Below are positions 18,606-27,034 of a DNA stretch of 64,000 nt, piece by piece. Position 1 is the first letter of the stretch. Each line of letters starts with the position of its first letter. Below the pieces are notes generated by a model. The model had not been told where the DNA came from. It worked only from the letters and a program-made list of their open reading frames with translations, and did no database searches. This DNA is from Lewinellaceae bacterium. Lineage in GTDB: Bacteria > Bacteroidota > Bacteroidia > Chitinophagales > Saprospiraceae. The stretch covers positions 1-64,000 of the forward strand of contig JACJYB010000004.1 of assembly GCA_020636355.1 (NCBI GenBank), in the 5' to 3' direction. The translations under genes and the position numbers were made by a program.

Positions 18606-18725
18606 ATGAAATCATGTACACCCAAGTCCTTGCATTGGTTCTCGATCAGCGCATTGGCCTATCTGGCCTGTTCCTCAGTGCAACAATCCGGAGCAAACCT
18701 GGCTGAATTTATCCGATGTTTCTAA
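18606..18725 (+). CDS. Very short lipoprotein ORF or truncated lipoprotein
   Basis: A 39-residue ORF starts at ATG 18606. It encodes a basic start, a hydrophobic stretch and a lipobox-like LAYLAC followed by SSVQQSGANLAEF, then TAA. This has the shape of a lipoprotein N-terminus cut short. It may be a genuine tiny lipoprotein or the head of a decayed gene. It lies 19 bases before the DUF3179 gene and is co-directional with it. Confidence 0.35.
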   Translation: MKSCTPKSLHWFSISALAYLACSSVQQSGANLAEFIRCF

Positions 18726-18744
18726 CCCCAGTAAAAAATTATTC

Positions 18745-19899
18745 ATGAAGCAACTATTTTACCTGAGCATCATTGGTTTTGCTTTATTTGAAATTGCCAG
18801 TGTTTATTTCATTATGCCCATGCCAGGCGGCAGCCAGGAAGTGAACAGCATAGATCTGGCGTATGCCCTTTATTCCTGGCGCTGGTTCATCAGAGGCTTT
18901 TTTGTTTTGCTGATTATTTTCGGTGCCCGGTCTGTGTTTGTCAAAAGAAAGTGGCTACCTGCAGCAGCATTGATCCTGCTGGCCGGGATCATTTATGCGA
19001 CCAATTTTTACATGGCGGCCGACAGCATGTTTTATCAGCCGAAGACCCTGACCGTTGTAAAGGCGAGTGACAATCGGGTTGACCCAGCCCGGCTAATCCT
19101 GGGTATCACCTACCAGGGAGAAGCGAAGGCTTATCCGATTCAGTATCTGGGCTATCATCATCAGGTGCGGGACAGCATCGCTGGTAAACCCATCATGGTC
19201 ACCTATTGCACGGTGTGCCGCACCGGCCGGGTGTGGGAACCGATAGTTAATGGTCATATGGAGGAATTTCGGCTGGTGGGCATGGATCATTACAATGCCA
19301 TGTTTGAGGATAAAACCACCAAAAGTTGGTGGCGCCAGGCTAACGGCCAGGCGATTACGGGCAGTTTGAAGGGACAAGAGCTCCCTGAATTCCCTTCTAT
19401 GCAAACCACCTTATCCAAATGGTTTGACTTGCATCCCAATTCACTGGTGATGCAGCCCGATCCCCATTTTCAGGTAAAATACGACAGCATGGCAACCTAT
19501 GAGGGAGGCAAGCCAATCGGCAGACTGACCCGCAGGGATACTGCTTCGTGGCAAGATAAATCCTGGATCGTGGGTGTGGAAGCCGGTGTTACTTCGAAGG
19601 CATACGATTGGAATTTGTTGCAAAAGGAAAGGGTTTTATACGACGTTATTGGCGACACACCGGTTGTCGTGTTCCTATCCAATGACAACAAGAGCTTTGT
19701 TGTCCTGGAGCGAAATTCCCCTGAGCAACGATTTATCCTGGCTCATGACACCATAAAGAGCGAAGGAAATGCCTACCTATTCGACGGAACAAGCCTAACC
19801 AAATCCGGTAGCGATCTGAAAAAGCTCGATGCATACCAGGAGTACTGGCACAGCTGGCTCACCTTCCATCCTCTGACCCAGACCTTTGTGAGAGAATAG
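18745..19899 (+). CDS. DUF3179 membrane-anchored protein
   Basis: The 384-residue protein has three N-terminal membrane helices (LFYLSIIGFALFEIASVYFI, WFIRGFFVLLIIFGA, AAALILLAGIIYATNFYM). A large DUF3179 domain then starts at about residue 110. Family hallmarks are the strand AKAYPIQYLGYHHQVRD, the Cys motif PIMVTYCTVCRTGRVWEP (usually YCPLCGT), and the closing DAYQEYWHSWLTFHP (usually FWFAWxxFHP). The function of DUF3179 is unknown; the paired Cys could be redox-active or bind a cofactor. The orientation of the domain relative to the membrane cannot be set from sequence. Confidence 0.85.
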   Translation: MKQLFYLSIIGFALFEIASVYFIMPMPGGSQEVNSIDLAYALYSWRWFIRGFFVLLIIFGARSVFVKRKWLPAAALILLAGIIYATNFYMAADSMFYQPKTLTVVKASDNRVDPARLILGITYQGEAKAYPIQYLGYHHQVRDSIAGKPIMVTYCTVCRTGRVWEPIVNGHMEEFRLVGMDHYNAMFEDKTTKSWWRQANGQAITGSLKGQELPEFPSMQTTLSKWFDLHPNSLVMQPDPHFQVKYDSMATYEGGKPIGRLTRRDTASWQDKSWIVGVEAGVTSKAYDWNLLQKERVLYDVIGDTPVVVFLSNDNKSFVVLERNSPEQRFILAHDTIKSEGNAYLFDGTSLTKSGSDLKKLDAYQEYWHSWLTFHPLTQTFVRE

Positions 19900-20090
19900 T
19901 CATCGCAGAAAGGCCCTCCCGACAGTAGCTCCTCCCAGGAGTTAGCCAATTCAAACCAGCGCTGAGTCTATTCTGCAGCTCGCCTTTAAACCTGGCCGGT
20001 GGACCATGACGGTCATTGGTTATTCAACCTGACTCCGGGACAACGAGGCGGTGCGCCACAACCACAAAAATTTTACTTATCAATATATTT

Positions 20091-20107
20091 TTATTGTTTT
20101 TCAATAA
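20091..20107. promoter_or_regulatory. AT-rich promoter region with small dyad
   Basis: TTATTG-N5-CAATAA forms a perfect 6-base dyad within a very AT-rich run (20080-20125), 35 bases before the DUF2975 start. It could be the operator of the XRE protein encoded downstream or part of the promoter. Confidence 0.4.
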
Positions 20108-20141
20108 TTATTTATTATTATTGCAGAATAGATGAATTTAC

Positions 20142-20630
20142 ATGAGCAAGATAAAAAGGCTTTCAACCGTATTTCTTCAGGGGGTTATCGTTCTGATCGC
20201 CCTGATTGCAATCGGCCTGTTGATCTGGTTTCCTTTGACTGAGGGCAGGGCCACCAATCTGGATCTGATAAGTATTTACCTGGATCCATTCATTTTGTAT
20301 GGATATGCTGCGTCCGTTGCATTTTTCATTGCTTTATACAATGCGTTCAAATTGCTGGGATACATCGGACAAAACAAGGTATTTTCTTTAGAATCCGTCA
20401 AGACGTTAAGGCGCATCAAATATTGTGCGATGGCTTTGGGTGTTCTAATCGTCCTGGCAGGCGTATATATCCGGCTATTCCACAGCGAAGAAGACGACCC
20501 GGCAGGCTTTCTGGCCATGTGCATGGTGACTACCTTCGTTTCGGTCGTGGTAGCTACTGCTGCAGCTCTATTTGAAAAAATATTGCAGCATGCAACCGAC
20601 ATGAAATCAGAAAATGATCTGACAATTTGA
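20142..20630 (+). CDS. DUF2975 membrane protein
   Basis: A 162-residue membrane protein with four helices (VFLQGVIVLIALIAIGLLIW, FILYGYAASVAFFIALYNAF, AMALGVLIVLAGVYIRLF, MCMVTTFVSVVVATAAALFEKIL). The layout and the LLGYIGQNKVFSLESVKTLRRIKYCA loop match DUF2975. These proteins are nearly always encoded with a small XRE regulator, which follows here after three bases. The pair is thought to act as a membrane-linked regulatory module, though the signal is unknown. Confidence 0.85.
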   Translation: MSKIKRLSTVFLQGVIVLIALIAIGLLIWFPLTEGRATNLDLISIYLDPFILYGYAASVAFFIALYNAFKLLGYIGQNKVFSLESVKTLRRIKYCAMALGVLIVLAGVYIRLFHSEEDDPAGFLAMCMVTTFVSVVVATAAALFEKILQHATDMKSENDLTI

Positions 20631-20633
20631 GCT

Positions 20634-20852
20634 ATGGCAATTGTAGTAAACTTAGATGTGGTTATGGCCAAGCGGAAAATTTCGCTGAACGAGCTTTCCG
20701 AAAGAGTCGATTTGACCCTATCCAACCTTTCTATCCTGAAGACAGGCAAAGCGAAAGCCATTCGTTTCAGCACCCTGGAGGCAATTTGCAAAGCCTTGGA
20801 CTGTCAGCCCGGTGACTTACTGGAATATGTAGAGGATAACCCCGAAGCATGA
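20634..20852 (+). CDS. Small XRE/Cro-type HTH regulator (YozG-like)
   Basis: The 72-residue protein is little more than one helix-turn-helix domain: KRKISLNELSERVDLTLSNLSILKTGKAKAIRFSTLEAICKAL and the closing CQPGDLLEYVED, typical of the Cro/CI subgroup paired with DUF2975. The start at 20634 is three bases after the previous stop, so the genes are co-translated. It probably regulates its own operon; the dyad at 20091 is a candidate site. Confidence 0.9.
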   Translation: MAIVVNLDVVMAKRKISLNELSERVDLTLSNLSILKTGKAKAIRFSTLEAICKALDCQPGDLLEYVEDNPEA

Positions 20853-21080
20853 ATCCCTTACAGCAGGTAAAGGGGAGGTAGTTCATTGATTTGAATTTTA
20901 TGTCCTGAATTCAAACCATTTTCTTAAATAACCAAGCCAATAATTGCGTTTCGCGCACACAACCAATTAAATTTTAAAACAAAATTAGTCGTAAATTGAA
21001 GCAGCACCAGATGGCTAGCCATCCGGGTTAATAGAAATTTACCCGGTGTGCTTTTTCCTTACAGCAGATCATCGTCGAAC

Positions 21081-21908
21081 ATGAATGTAAGCGTTTTCAT
21101 TCCACACATAGCATTGCAAAAATATGTCCTTAACCTTTCCACCATCCATGCAATCCTTCCAGAGGGCATCGAGGAAGTTGTAACTCCCTATCCTCCTACC
21201 CCGTTTCAATCGCTTATGTTCTACTGCAACCACAGGATATCGATGGGTAAGGCCGATGAAAACACTTTTGACAAACAACCACTATCTGTCTTGGTTGGCC
21301 CCCAAATTAGACGTGTCAATATTAAAATCCATCAACAACTTAAAGCAATCCGTGTAGATTTTCTTCCCGGTGGACTGTACCGGCTACTTGGCATACCAAT
21401 GCACGAATTATGCGATGGTGGTTATAATGCTCTGGACATATTCGGGATCGAAATGAAAGCAGTAAACGATCAATTGCAACAAATAGAGGATTTACATGAG
21501 GGTAAAATCATTGTTGAGCGATTTCTCCTCAATCAGGCTACAAGACTTAAAACCTACTTACCTTTCGACGGCGCACTATATACCCTATTTAAAAAAAATG
21601 GGACGATTCCAATTGAAAAAATAGCTTCCTTGTCCTGCCTGAGTCTTAAACAATTTGAGCGGAAATGTCAGGAACGAATTGGCATGAATCCCAAATTATA
21701 TGCTCGCATTCTTCGGTTTTCAAAAGCTTACCGGATGCATGAAGCCCATCCAGAATGCAATTGGACTCAAATTGCCTATGAAGCCGGATATTTTGACCAA
21801 ATGCATCTGATTAGAGATTTTAAGCGGTTTGCCGGGGTTAATCCTTCCGTTATTGAACAACAACTTCTTGCCACACCACTAAGGATGCAAAAGGACTTAC
21901 CCTGCTAA
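21081..21908 (+). CDS. AraC-family transcriptional regulator (DUF6597-type N-domain)
   Basis: The protein has 275 residues from ATG 21081; the upstream in-frame ATG at 21048 adds 11 residues with no similarity. The N-terminal half (HIALQKYVLNLSTIHA, VLVGPQIRRVNIKI, AIRVDFLPGGLYRLLGIPMHEL) matches the DUF6597 sensor seen in many Bacteroidota AraC proteins. The C-terminal half has two HTH motifs (ISCLSLKQFERKCQERIG and WTQIAYEAGYFDQMHLIRDFKRFAGVNP). It precedes a putative secreted zincin by 58 bases and could control it. The effector is unknown. Confidence 0.88.
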   Translation: MNVSVFIPHIALQKYVLNLSTIHAILPEGIEEVVTPYPPTPFQSLMFYCNHRISMGKADENTFDKQPLSVLVGPQIRRVNIKIHQQLKAIRVDFLPGGLYRLLGIPMHELCDGGYNALDIFGIEMKAVNDQLQQIEDLHEGKIIVERFLLNQATRLKTYLPFDGALYTLFKKNGTIPIEKIASLSCLSLKQFERKCQERIGMNPKLYARILRFSKAYRMHEAHPECNWTQIAYEAGYFDQMHLIRDFKRFAGVNPSVIEQQLLATPLRMQKDLPC

Positions 21909-21966
21909 AATGTCTATTTTATACTATGCCTGTCGCATGAGCCGATCATACTTTTGGTAAAAAAAG

Positions 21967-22908
21967 ATGATTGCAATTTTTCAAAAAAACACATTAACAG
22001 TAAGTATGCTTATTACTGTACTGAATTTATCAGGAAGTTCCAGCATTGCCCAAGTAAATTCCAATTCCATATCCGATTCAATTCCTCTGGAACAATTAAG
22101 CGGATATAAACAAATACTCTACTATAGTTCTGGGCATAAGGATCGGGCATTAAGTATAGCCGATTTTATGGAGAATGCCGGAATTTATTTCCAAAATGAA
22201 ATTGGTTTTACTCCGAAAACCACTCTATTTGTACTTGCCCCTGAACATTGGGCTACCTATGCTGCCAAATCACTAAAAGAAGTTTATGGTTTTCCACACA
22301 ACCTGGATAATGAAAACCTGATAATTGCAGCCGAAAACAATGATTTTTGGAAAAGCTTTCTTCCACCTGTTGACCAACTTTCTGCGGAAATTGCAATACA
22401 GGTTAAACTAGCTTATGGCCAATCCGATGGCTCGTATAGCATGCAACCATTCTTCGATTTGCTGGCATTGCATGAAATGGGGCATTCTTATACTTCACAG
22501 GCAGGCCTAGAAATGAACCGATATTGGATGGCCGAATTATTTGTAAATATCATGTTGCATACGTATGTCGCCGAAAAGCAACCCGAATTACTACCTGCTT
22601 TAGAAGCATTTCCAAATATGGTCTTAAAAGCCGGAACGGCAGATTATCAATACACCAGCTTAGAGGACTTTGAAAAATTGTACCCAACTTTAGGCATGGG
22701 CACAAAAAATTATGGATGGTATCAATGCAAACTTCATTCAGCGGCAAAAGACATCTATAATGCTGGTGGTAGCATAGTACTCAAGAAATTATGGACTGCA
22801 TTAAAAAACCACCAGGAATCGATGACAGACAGCGATTTTGTTGGCATGCTTGAACGCGAAGTTCATATATCAGTAGCCAATGTTTATTTGAATTGGAATA
22901 ATCATTAA
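21967..22908 (+). CDS. Putative secreted zinc metallopeptidase (HEMGH)
   Basis: I do not recognise a named family. The 313-residue protein has an N-terminal hydrophobic segment (LTVSMLITVLNLSGSSSIAQ) consistent with a signal peptide. The central sequence FDLLALHEMGHSYTSQ contains HExxH, and a Glu sixteen residues later in YWMAELFVNIM fits the third ligand of a gluzincin. The upstream part has beta-strands (TTLFVLAPEHWATYA) as in peptidase MA-like proteins. The gene directly follows an AraC regulator. Catalysis is inferred from the motif alone. Confidence 0.6.
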   Translation: MIAIFQKNTLTVSMLITVLNLSGSSSIAQVNSNSISDSIPLEQLSGYKQILYYSSGHKDRALSIADFMENAGIYFQNEIGFTPKTTLFVLAPEHWATYAAKSLKEVYGFPHNLDNENLIIAAENNDFWKSFLPPVDQLSAEIAIQVKLAYGQSDGSYSMQPFFDLLALHEMGHSYTSQAGLEMNRYWMAELFVNIMLHTYVAEKQPELLPALEAFPNMVLKAGTADYQYTSLEDFEKLYPTLGMGTKNYGWYQCKLHSAAKDIYNAGGSIVLKKLWTALKNHQESMTDSDFVGMLEREVHISVANVYLNWNNH

Positions 22909-23103
22909 TTCTTAAACAATAAAAACCTAGTGGATTTTCTAACTTCAATTTTACGATCGTCAGCCGTGGTTTCCATTTCAGACCTCATTCATTGAAACCG
23001 TTGTTGATTAGTGAAAACCAATATTTCTTTTGTTGTATACAAGAGCAATGATATACTACGTTTTATCTGAGACTTGTTGAACATTTGGGAATAAAAGTTG
23101 ATC

Positions 23104-23895
23104 ATGAACCGCAGAAATTTTTTGAAGACATCCGCCGCAGTGCCGGCCCTGACGCTTCCTTTCGTTCCGCCGGCTCCCTCCAATTCAAATTCCACCAACC
23201 GTAAATTGCTCATTTACGGAGGGGATTTCGACCGGGGATTTATGAAATACGCTGCCCTGCTTACCGGAAAGGAAAATCCAAAAATCTGCTTTCTTCCGAC
23301 TGCAACCGGTGACGCTGCCGGATACGTCATGCGTTGGTTTGAAACTTGCGCTGATTTGGCGATAAGGCCTTTTGTACAGCGATCATTTATTTCTTCCTAC
23401 AATCAAAAAACATCCTTCGAAGAAATATTCACCAGTATGGATGCCATTGTCGTAGGAGGAGGCAATACACTGAATATGATGGCCATCTGGAAGGCACAAG
23501 GGATGGATCTTGCCTTACGCAAAGCCTATGAGCAGGGCGTTCTGTTGGGTGGTGGCAGTGCGGGCTCCCTTTGCTGGTTCGAGCAAGGCACCACGGATTC
23601 AAGACCGGGTGACCTGAGTACCGTAGAAGGCCTGGGCTTGATTCCCACCAGTCACTGTCCGCATTATGATGGCGAAGGCGAGCGAAGACCGCTTTATTGG
23701 TCCAAAATAAAAAGCGGTGCATACAAAGCCGGGTATGCCTGTGATGACCGGGCAGGGATCTATTTTGAAAATGAAGAAGTAAAACAAGTCGTTGCCCTTA
23801 ATCCGGAAAGCAACGCCTATTTCGTATCGCTGGAAGGCGGTGAAGTCCAGGAGAAAAAATTGGAAAAATCGATATTGCCTCCTGCCTGGCCTTAA
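23104..23895 (+). CDS. Peptidase S51 / cyanophycinase-like hydrolase, exported
   Basis: The protein has 263 residues from ATG 23104 (a TTG six bases upstream is less likely). The N-terminus MNRRNFLKTSAAVPALTLPF resembles a Tat-type signal with paired Arg. The mature domain is class I glutamine-amidotransferase-like peptidase S51: LLIYGGDFDRGFMKYA, ICFLPTATGD, AIVVGGGNTLNMM, the nucleophile elbow GGGSAGSLCWFEQG and PHYDGEG carrying the catalytic His. Members are dipeptidase E or cyanophycinase. An export signal is uncommon for dipeptidase E, so an extracytoplasmic Asp-peptide hydrolase is likely. Confidence 0.85.
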   Translation: MNRRNFLKTSAAVPALTLPFVPPAPSNSNSTNRKLLIYGGDFDRGFMKYAALLTGKENPKICFLPTATGDAAGYVMRWFETCADLAIRPFVQRSFISSYNQKTSFEEIFTSMDAIVVGGGNTLNMMAIWKAQGMDLALRKAYEQGVLLGGGSAGSLCWFEQGTTDSRPGDLSTVEGLGLIPTSHCPHYDGEGERRPLYWSKIKSGAYKAGYACDDRAGIYFENEEVKQVVALNPESNAYFVSLEGGEVQEKKLEKSILPPAWP

Positions 23896-24021
23896 AGGAG
23901 CATATTTGATAGGCTTTACCGAACAATTTCCGGCCATTATATTGTTATTAAAGCATGAAGGAACTGTTGCTCGTATTGAAACTACTGTTCCCTTATGCAC
24001 TAACAAAAAATCAAACATCGC

Positions 24022-24600
24022 ATGAAAAAGGCCTTTTCACTGACCATTGCACTGCTCCTGATAACAACTGCGGTATTCTCCCAGATTTCCATTCGACCCC
24101 AAATCGGAATCAAAGCCTCTGACCTTTCTTACGGGACGATTCAGGGTAAATTGACCGGCAAATCCGGCTACATCATCGGGCTGGATTTCCAGTTCGGGCA
24201 TCCTTTTTATTTTCAGCCCGGGCTGAACATCAACCCGGAGCAGCTGACCATCAAGAATGTGGGCGACGTCCGGATCACCAGAGTGAATATCCCGGTATTG
24301 GTTGGCTTCAAGTTGTTTGAACCCAGCTATCAGAAGAGTTTCGGGATTCGTTTTTTTGCGGGCCCCAATTTTGCATTCAAGGTAAACAACACCATTTCCG
24401 GGGCCATCAATGACGTCAGCAAAGAGGATTTTAATCAGTTTACGCTATCCGGGATCGCCGGCGCCGGCGTTGATCTGAGTATTTTCTTTCTTGACCTGGG
24501 GTATAATTTTGGATTGTCCGATGCGCTGTCGCCACAGGATGTAACGGGCATAAAAATTAACTACTTCCTGGCAAATGCCGGTTTGCGTATTGGCTTTTGA
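24022..24600 (+). CDS. Outer-membrane beta-barrel protein (PorT-like)
   Basis: A 192-residue protein with signal peptide MKKAFSLTIALLLITTAVFSQ. The remainder alternates amphipathic strands (ISIRPQIGIKASDL, GYIIGLDFQFGHPFYFQPGLNI, VNIPVLVGFKLF, FGIRFFAGPNFAFKV, VDLSIFFLDLGYNFGL) and ends NAGLRIGF with a terminal Phe, the outer-membrane insertion signature. It matches the Bacteroidota PorT/outer-membrane-beta-barrel group in size. Function of this copy is unknown. Confidence 0.82.
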   Translation: MKKAFSLTIALLLITTAVFSQISIRPQIGIKASDLSYGTIQGKLTGKSGYIIGLDFQFGHPFYFQPGLNINPEQLTIKNVGDVRITRVNIPVLVGFKLFEPSYQKSFGIRFFAGPNFAFKVNNTISGAINDVSKEDFNQFTLSGIAGAGVDLSIFFLDLGYNFGLSDALSPQDVTGIKINYFLANAGLRIGF

Positions 24601-24764
24601 TGCGAGCTATCGTTTGACCTGGCATCGGCTGTGCGGTCCACTCTCCGGGTGTAATTCAGTTGTTGAAAAATAGGTGATGGGTATCCCATCCCGACCGCTC
24701 TTCATGTAACGCACTTAAAAAATACTTTACTCCATAACACCTTGGTGAGGTTAAGTTGCGTATA

Positions 24765-24796
24765 TTGCATAACTGGTTATGTATCTAATTATGCAA
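24765..24796. promoter_or_regulatory. Nested palindromes abutting the MarR-GNAT start
   Basis: The outer arms are TTGCATAA (24766-24772 region, core 24765-24773) and TTATGCAA (24789-24796). Nested within is CATAAC-TG-GTTATG at 24768-24781, a 6-2-6 dyad. The second outer arm ends two bases before the ATG at 24799, so a bound MarR protein would block transcription or translation start. Autoregulation is inferred. Confidence 0.55.
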
Positions 24797-24798
24797 CT

Positions 24799-25752
24799 AT
24801 GGAATTTTATGCGGCAGCAGGCAAAATAGCCATCGGGAGCAGATTGCGGGCAATGGCACAGACCATTACCACCGAGGCTACCGGCATCTATGCCTTGTAC
24901 GATGTAGGCTTATCGCCCAAATGGTTTCCGGTCTTCTTTACCCTCACCATCCATCCGGAAAAAACCATCACTGAAATTGCCAATGAGATCGGACATTCCC
25001 AGCCATCGGTCACCAAGATCATCAAAGAAATGACCCATGCCGGGCTGGTCAAAAAAAACCCCAAAGCGACCGACAAGCGCCAGCATGCGGTCGGTCTGAC
25101 CACCAAAGGATTGGATCTTGCAAAGCAATTACAAGCTCAGATTTCGGCCGTCGATGAAGCGCTGGAAGAAATGATTGGGCGTGCTACACACAATTTATGG
25201 GAAGCGCTTGCCGAATGGGAATACCTTCTTGCGCAAAAGTCCCTGCTAAACCGGGTGAGGGAGATCAAAAAACGGAAGGATAGCCTAAGTGTTACCATTG
25301 TGCCTTACAAGCCTGAATACGAATCCGCCTTTAAATCCCTCAATGAGGCCTGGATAGCTGCCTATTTTGAAATGGAAGAAGCCGACTACAAAGCCCTCGA
25401 TCATCCGGAGAAAAACATTCTGGCCCGGGGAGGACAGATATTGATAGCCCTGGATCATCAGGAACCGGTGGGCGTATGTGCTCTGATCAAAATGGATGAA
25501 GCAGGAGACACCTACGAGCTGGCCAAAATGGCCGTGGCGCCAAAAGCCCAAGGGAAAAACATTGGATTACTGCTTGGACAGGCCTGTATCCTCGAAGCCA
25601 AAAAGCTGGGAGCACGAAAGATCTATCTGGAAAGCAATACCGTGCTCAAACCAGCCATTAACCTCTACACCAAATTGGGTTTCCAAAAAATATCCGGACA
25701 TCCTTCACCATATAAACGGTGCAATATTCAGATGGAACTGAATTTGGTTTAA
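24799..25752 (+). CDS. MarR-GNAT fusion (bifunctional regulator/acetyltransferase)
   Basis: The protein has 317 residues from ATG 24799; an upstream in-frame start at 24742 would run through the operator. Residues 1-150 are a MarR winged helix (TITEIANEIGHSQPSVTKIIKEMTHAGLVKKNPKATDKRQHAVGLTTKG). Residues about 165-317 are a GNAT acetyltransferase (VTIVPYKPEYESAFKSLNEAWI, YELAKMAVAPKAQGKNIGLLLGQ with the acetyl-CoA Q/RxxGxG/A loop, and NLYTKLGFQKI). Such fusions are known but have no settled substrate. The layout suggests that acetyl-CoA or acetylated substrate status feeds into DNA binding. Confidence 0.9.
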   Translation: MEFYAAAGKIAIGSRLRAMAQTITTEATGIYALYDVGLSPKWFPVFFTLTIHPEKTITEIANEIGHSQPSVTKIIKEMTHAGLVKKNPKATDKRQHAVGLTTKGLDLAKQLQAQISAVDEALEEMIGRATHNLWEALAEWEYLLAQKSLLNRVREIKKRKDSLSVTIVPYKPEYESAFKSLNEAWIAAYFEMEEADYKALDHPEKNILARGGQILIALDHQEPVGVCALIKMDEAGDTYELAKMAVAPKAQGKNIGLLLGQACILEAKKLGARKIYLESNTVLKPAINLYTKLGFQKISGHPSPYKRCNIQMELNLV

Positions 25753-25884
25753 ATAACCTGCTCCGAGGTTTTTAGATCCGGAATACAACCTGTCAGCCAG
25801 GAATGTATCCTACCAGGAACCAGAATTCCTCGCTTAATTATCAGGATGTGTCTATCTTATCCATTCAATGAATTGAAGCCAAAT

Positions 25885-26808
25885 ATGAATTCAGTACATT
25901 TTCCCAGGTTGATGTTTGCTCTGTGCATTGCCCTAACCTGTTTTGGGACCGACGCATCCGGGCAAAACCGGATGGCTTCACGCGACACCCTTCCTTTTCA
26001 ATTAACCCCATCCAATAACCTGCTTTTGCAAGCAGTGATCAATGCGAAGGACACCGTGACCCTGATGTTTCACACTGCAGCAAGCGGCATAACACTTATT
26101 GCGGATGCTTCAGACAAGATGCCCTCTGTCTCCTGGAACCGAAGCGAAGAGGTTACCAGCTGGGGCGGCACCAGTCAGGCGAAGGTCAGTACCGGTAATG
26201 ATCTTCAGATTGCATCATTGCGGTGGGACAGCCTGACCATCTGGCAAAACGAAAACTCGGGACCAGGCAGTGACGGTAAATTTGGCCCGGATCTTTTTGA
26301 GGGCAAAGCCGTTGAAATCAACTACGATCAGCGTTATCTGGTTATTCACCAGGACCTGCCCGAAATAGCCAAAAATTTTGAAAAAATAGCGATGACCCGT
26401 GACGGAGATATGTTCTTTGTGGAGGGCACCTGCCGGATTAACGATAACGTGTACCCCAATCTTTTTTTGATCCATTCCGGCTATGGCGGCACGATACTCT
26501 TTGATGATGCATTTGCTGCCAATCATAATATGAGTGCACAAATCCCAGTTTACGACGAACAAAAGCTTAAGGACTCCTATGGCAATGAAATCATTGTCAA
26601 AAAAGGATTATTACCCGAATTCGTGGTGGGGCAAACTACTTTTACGGAATTACCGGCAGGTTTTTTTGAGGGTGCAATTGGCCGTCAAAAGGTGAGCGTA
26701 CTCGGCGGTAATTTATTAAAACGATTCAACTGGATTTTTGATCAAAGCCGAGCTTTCGTTTACCTCTCCCCCAATAAGCAGGCAAATCTTGCTTTCACCA
26801 ACAACTGA
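25885..26808 (+). CDS. Secreted protein, retropepsin-like fold suspected
   Basis: The protein has 307 residues from ATG 25885, which begins a signal peptide (PRLMFALCIALTCFGTDASGQ). The mature sequence is organised as two halves with aspartic-protease-like rhythm: AVINAKDTVTLMFHTAASGITLI in the first half, where the usual DTGA reads HTAA, and LFLIHSGYGGTILFDDAF in the second, where DTG would read HSG. SVLGGNLLKRFNWIFDQSRAFVYL resembles the closing GxxxLxxFxxxxDxxxxxxxL of aspartyl proteases. The catalytic Asp residues are replaced, so it is probably a non-peptidase relative, if the fold guess is right. Confidence 0.6.
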   Translation: MNSVHFPRLMFALCIALTCFGTDASGQNRMASRDTLPFQLTPSNNLLLQAVINAKDTVTLMFHTAASGITLIADASDKMPSVSWNRSEEVTSWGGTSQAKVSTGNDLQIASLRWDSLTIWQNENSGPGSDGKFGPDLFEGKAVEINYDQRYLVIHQDLPEIAKNFEKIAMTRDGDMFFVEGTCRINDNVYPNLFLIHSGYGGTILFDDAFAANHNMSAQIPVYDEQKLKDSYGNEIIVKKGLLPEFVVGQTTFTELPAGFFEGAIGRQKVSVLGGNLLKRFNWIFDQSRAFVYLSPNKQANLAFTNN

Positions 26809-27034
26809 TCGACTGTGTATCCCTAATTTGGAACACGCTTTCCGGATTATGGGATATGTGGGTTACGGCAAAGAAACAGGTATTCGGTCAGCAACTTCCA
26901 GAATTCGTCCACCTATCATCGTATCCGAAAAGACCTTTAGCCTGCTAATAAGTAGCCCGGCCATCCACCGTTTCCTTCGATGCAATGTTGTATTTTCATA
27001 GCCATTCGGACTTCCTGAAGTACAAATTGTGGGT

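Noticed and set aside
20276..20791. 171-residue minus-strand ORF
   Set aside because: It is the shadow of the DUF2975 and XRE genes, which have clear family motifs on the plus strand.
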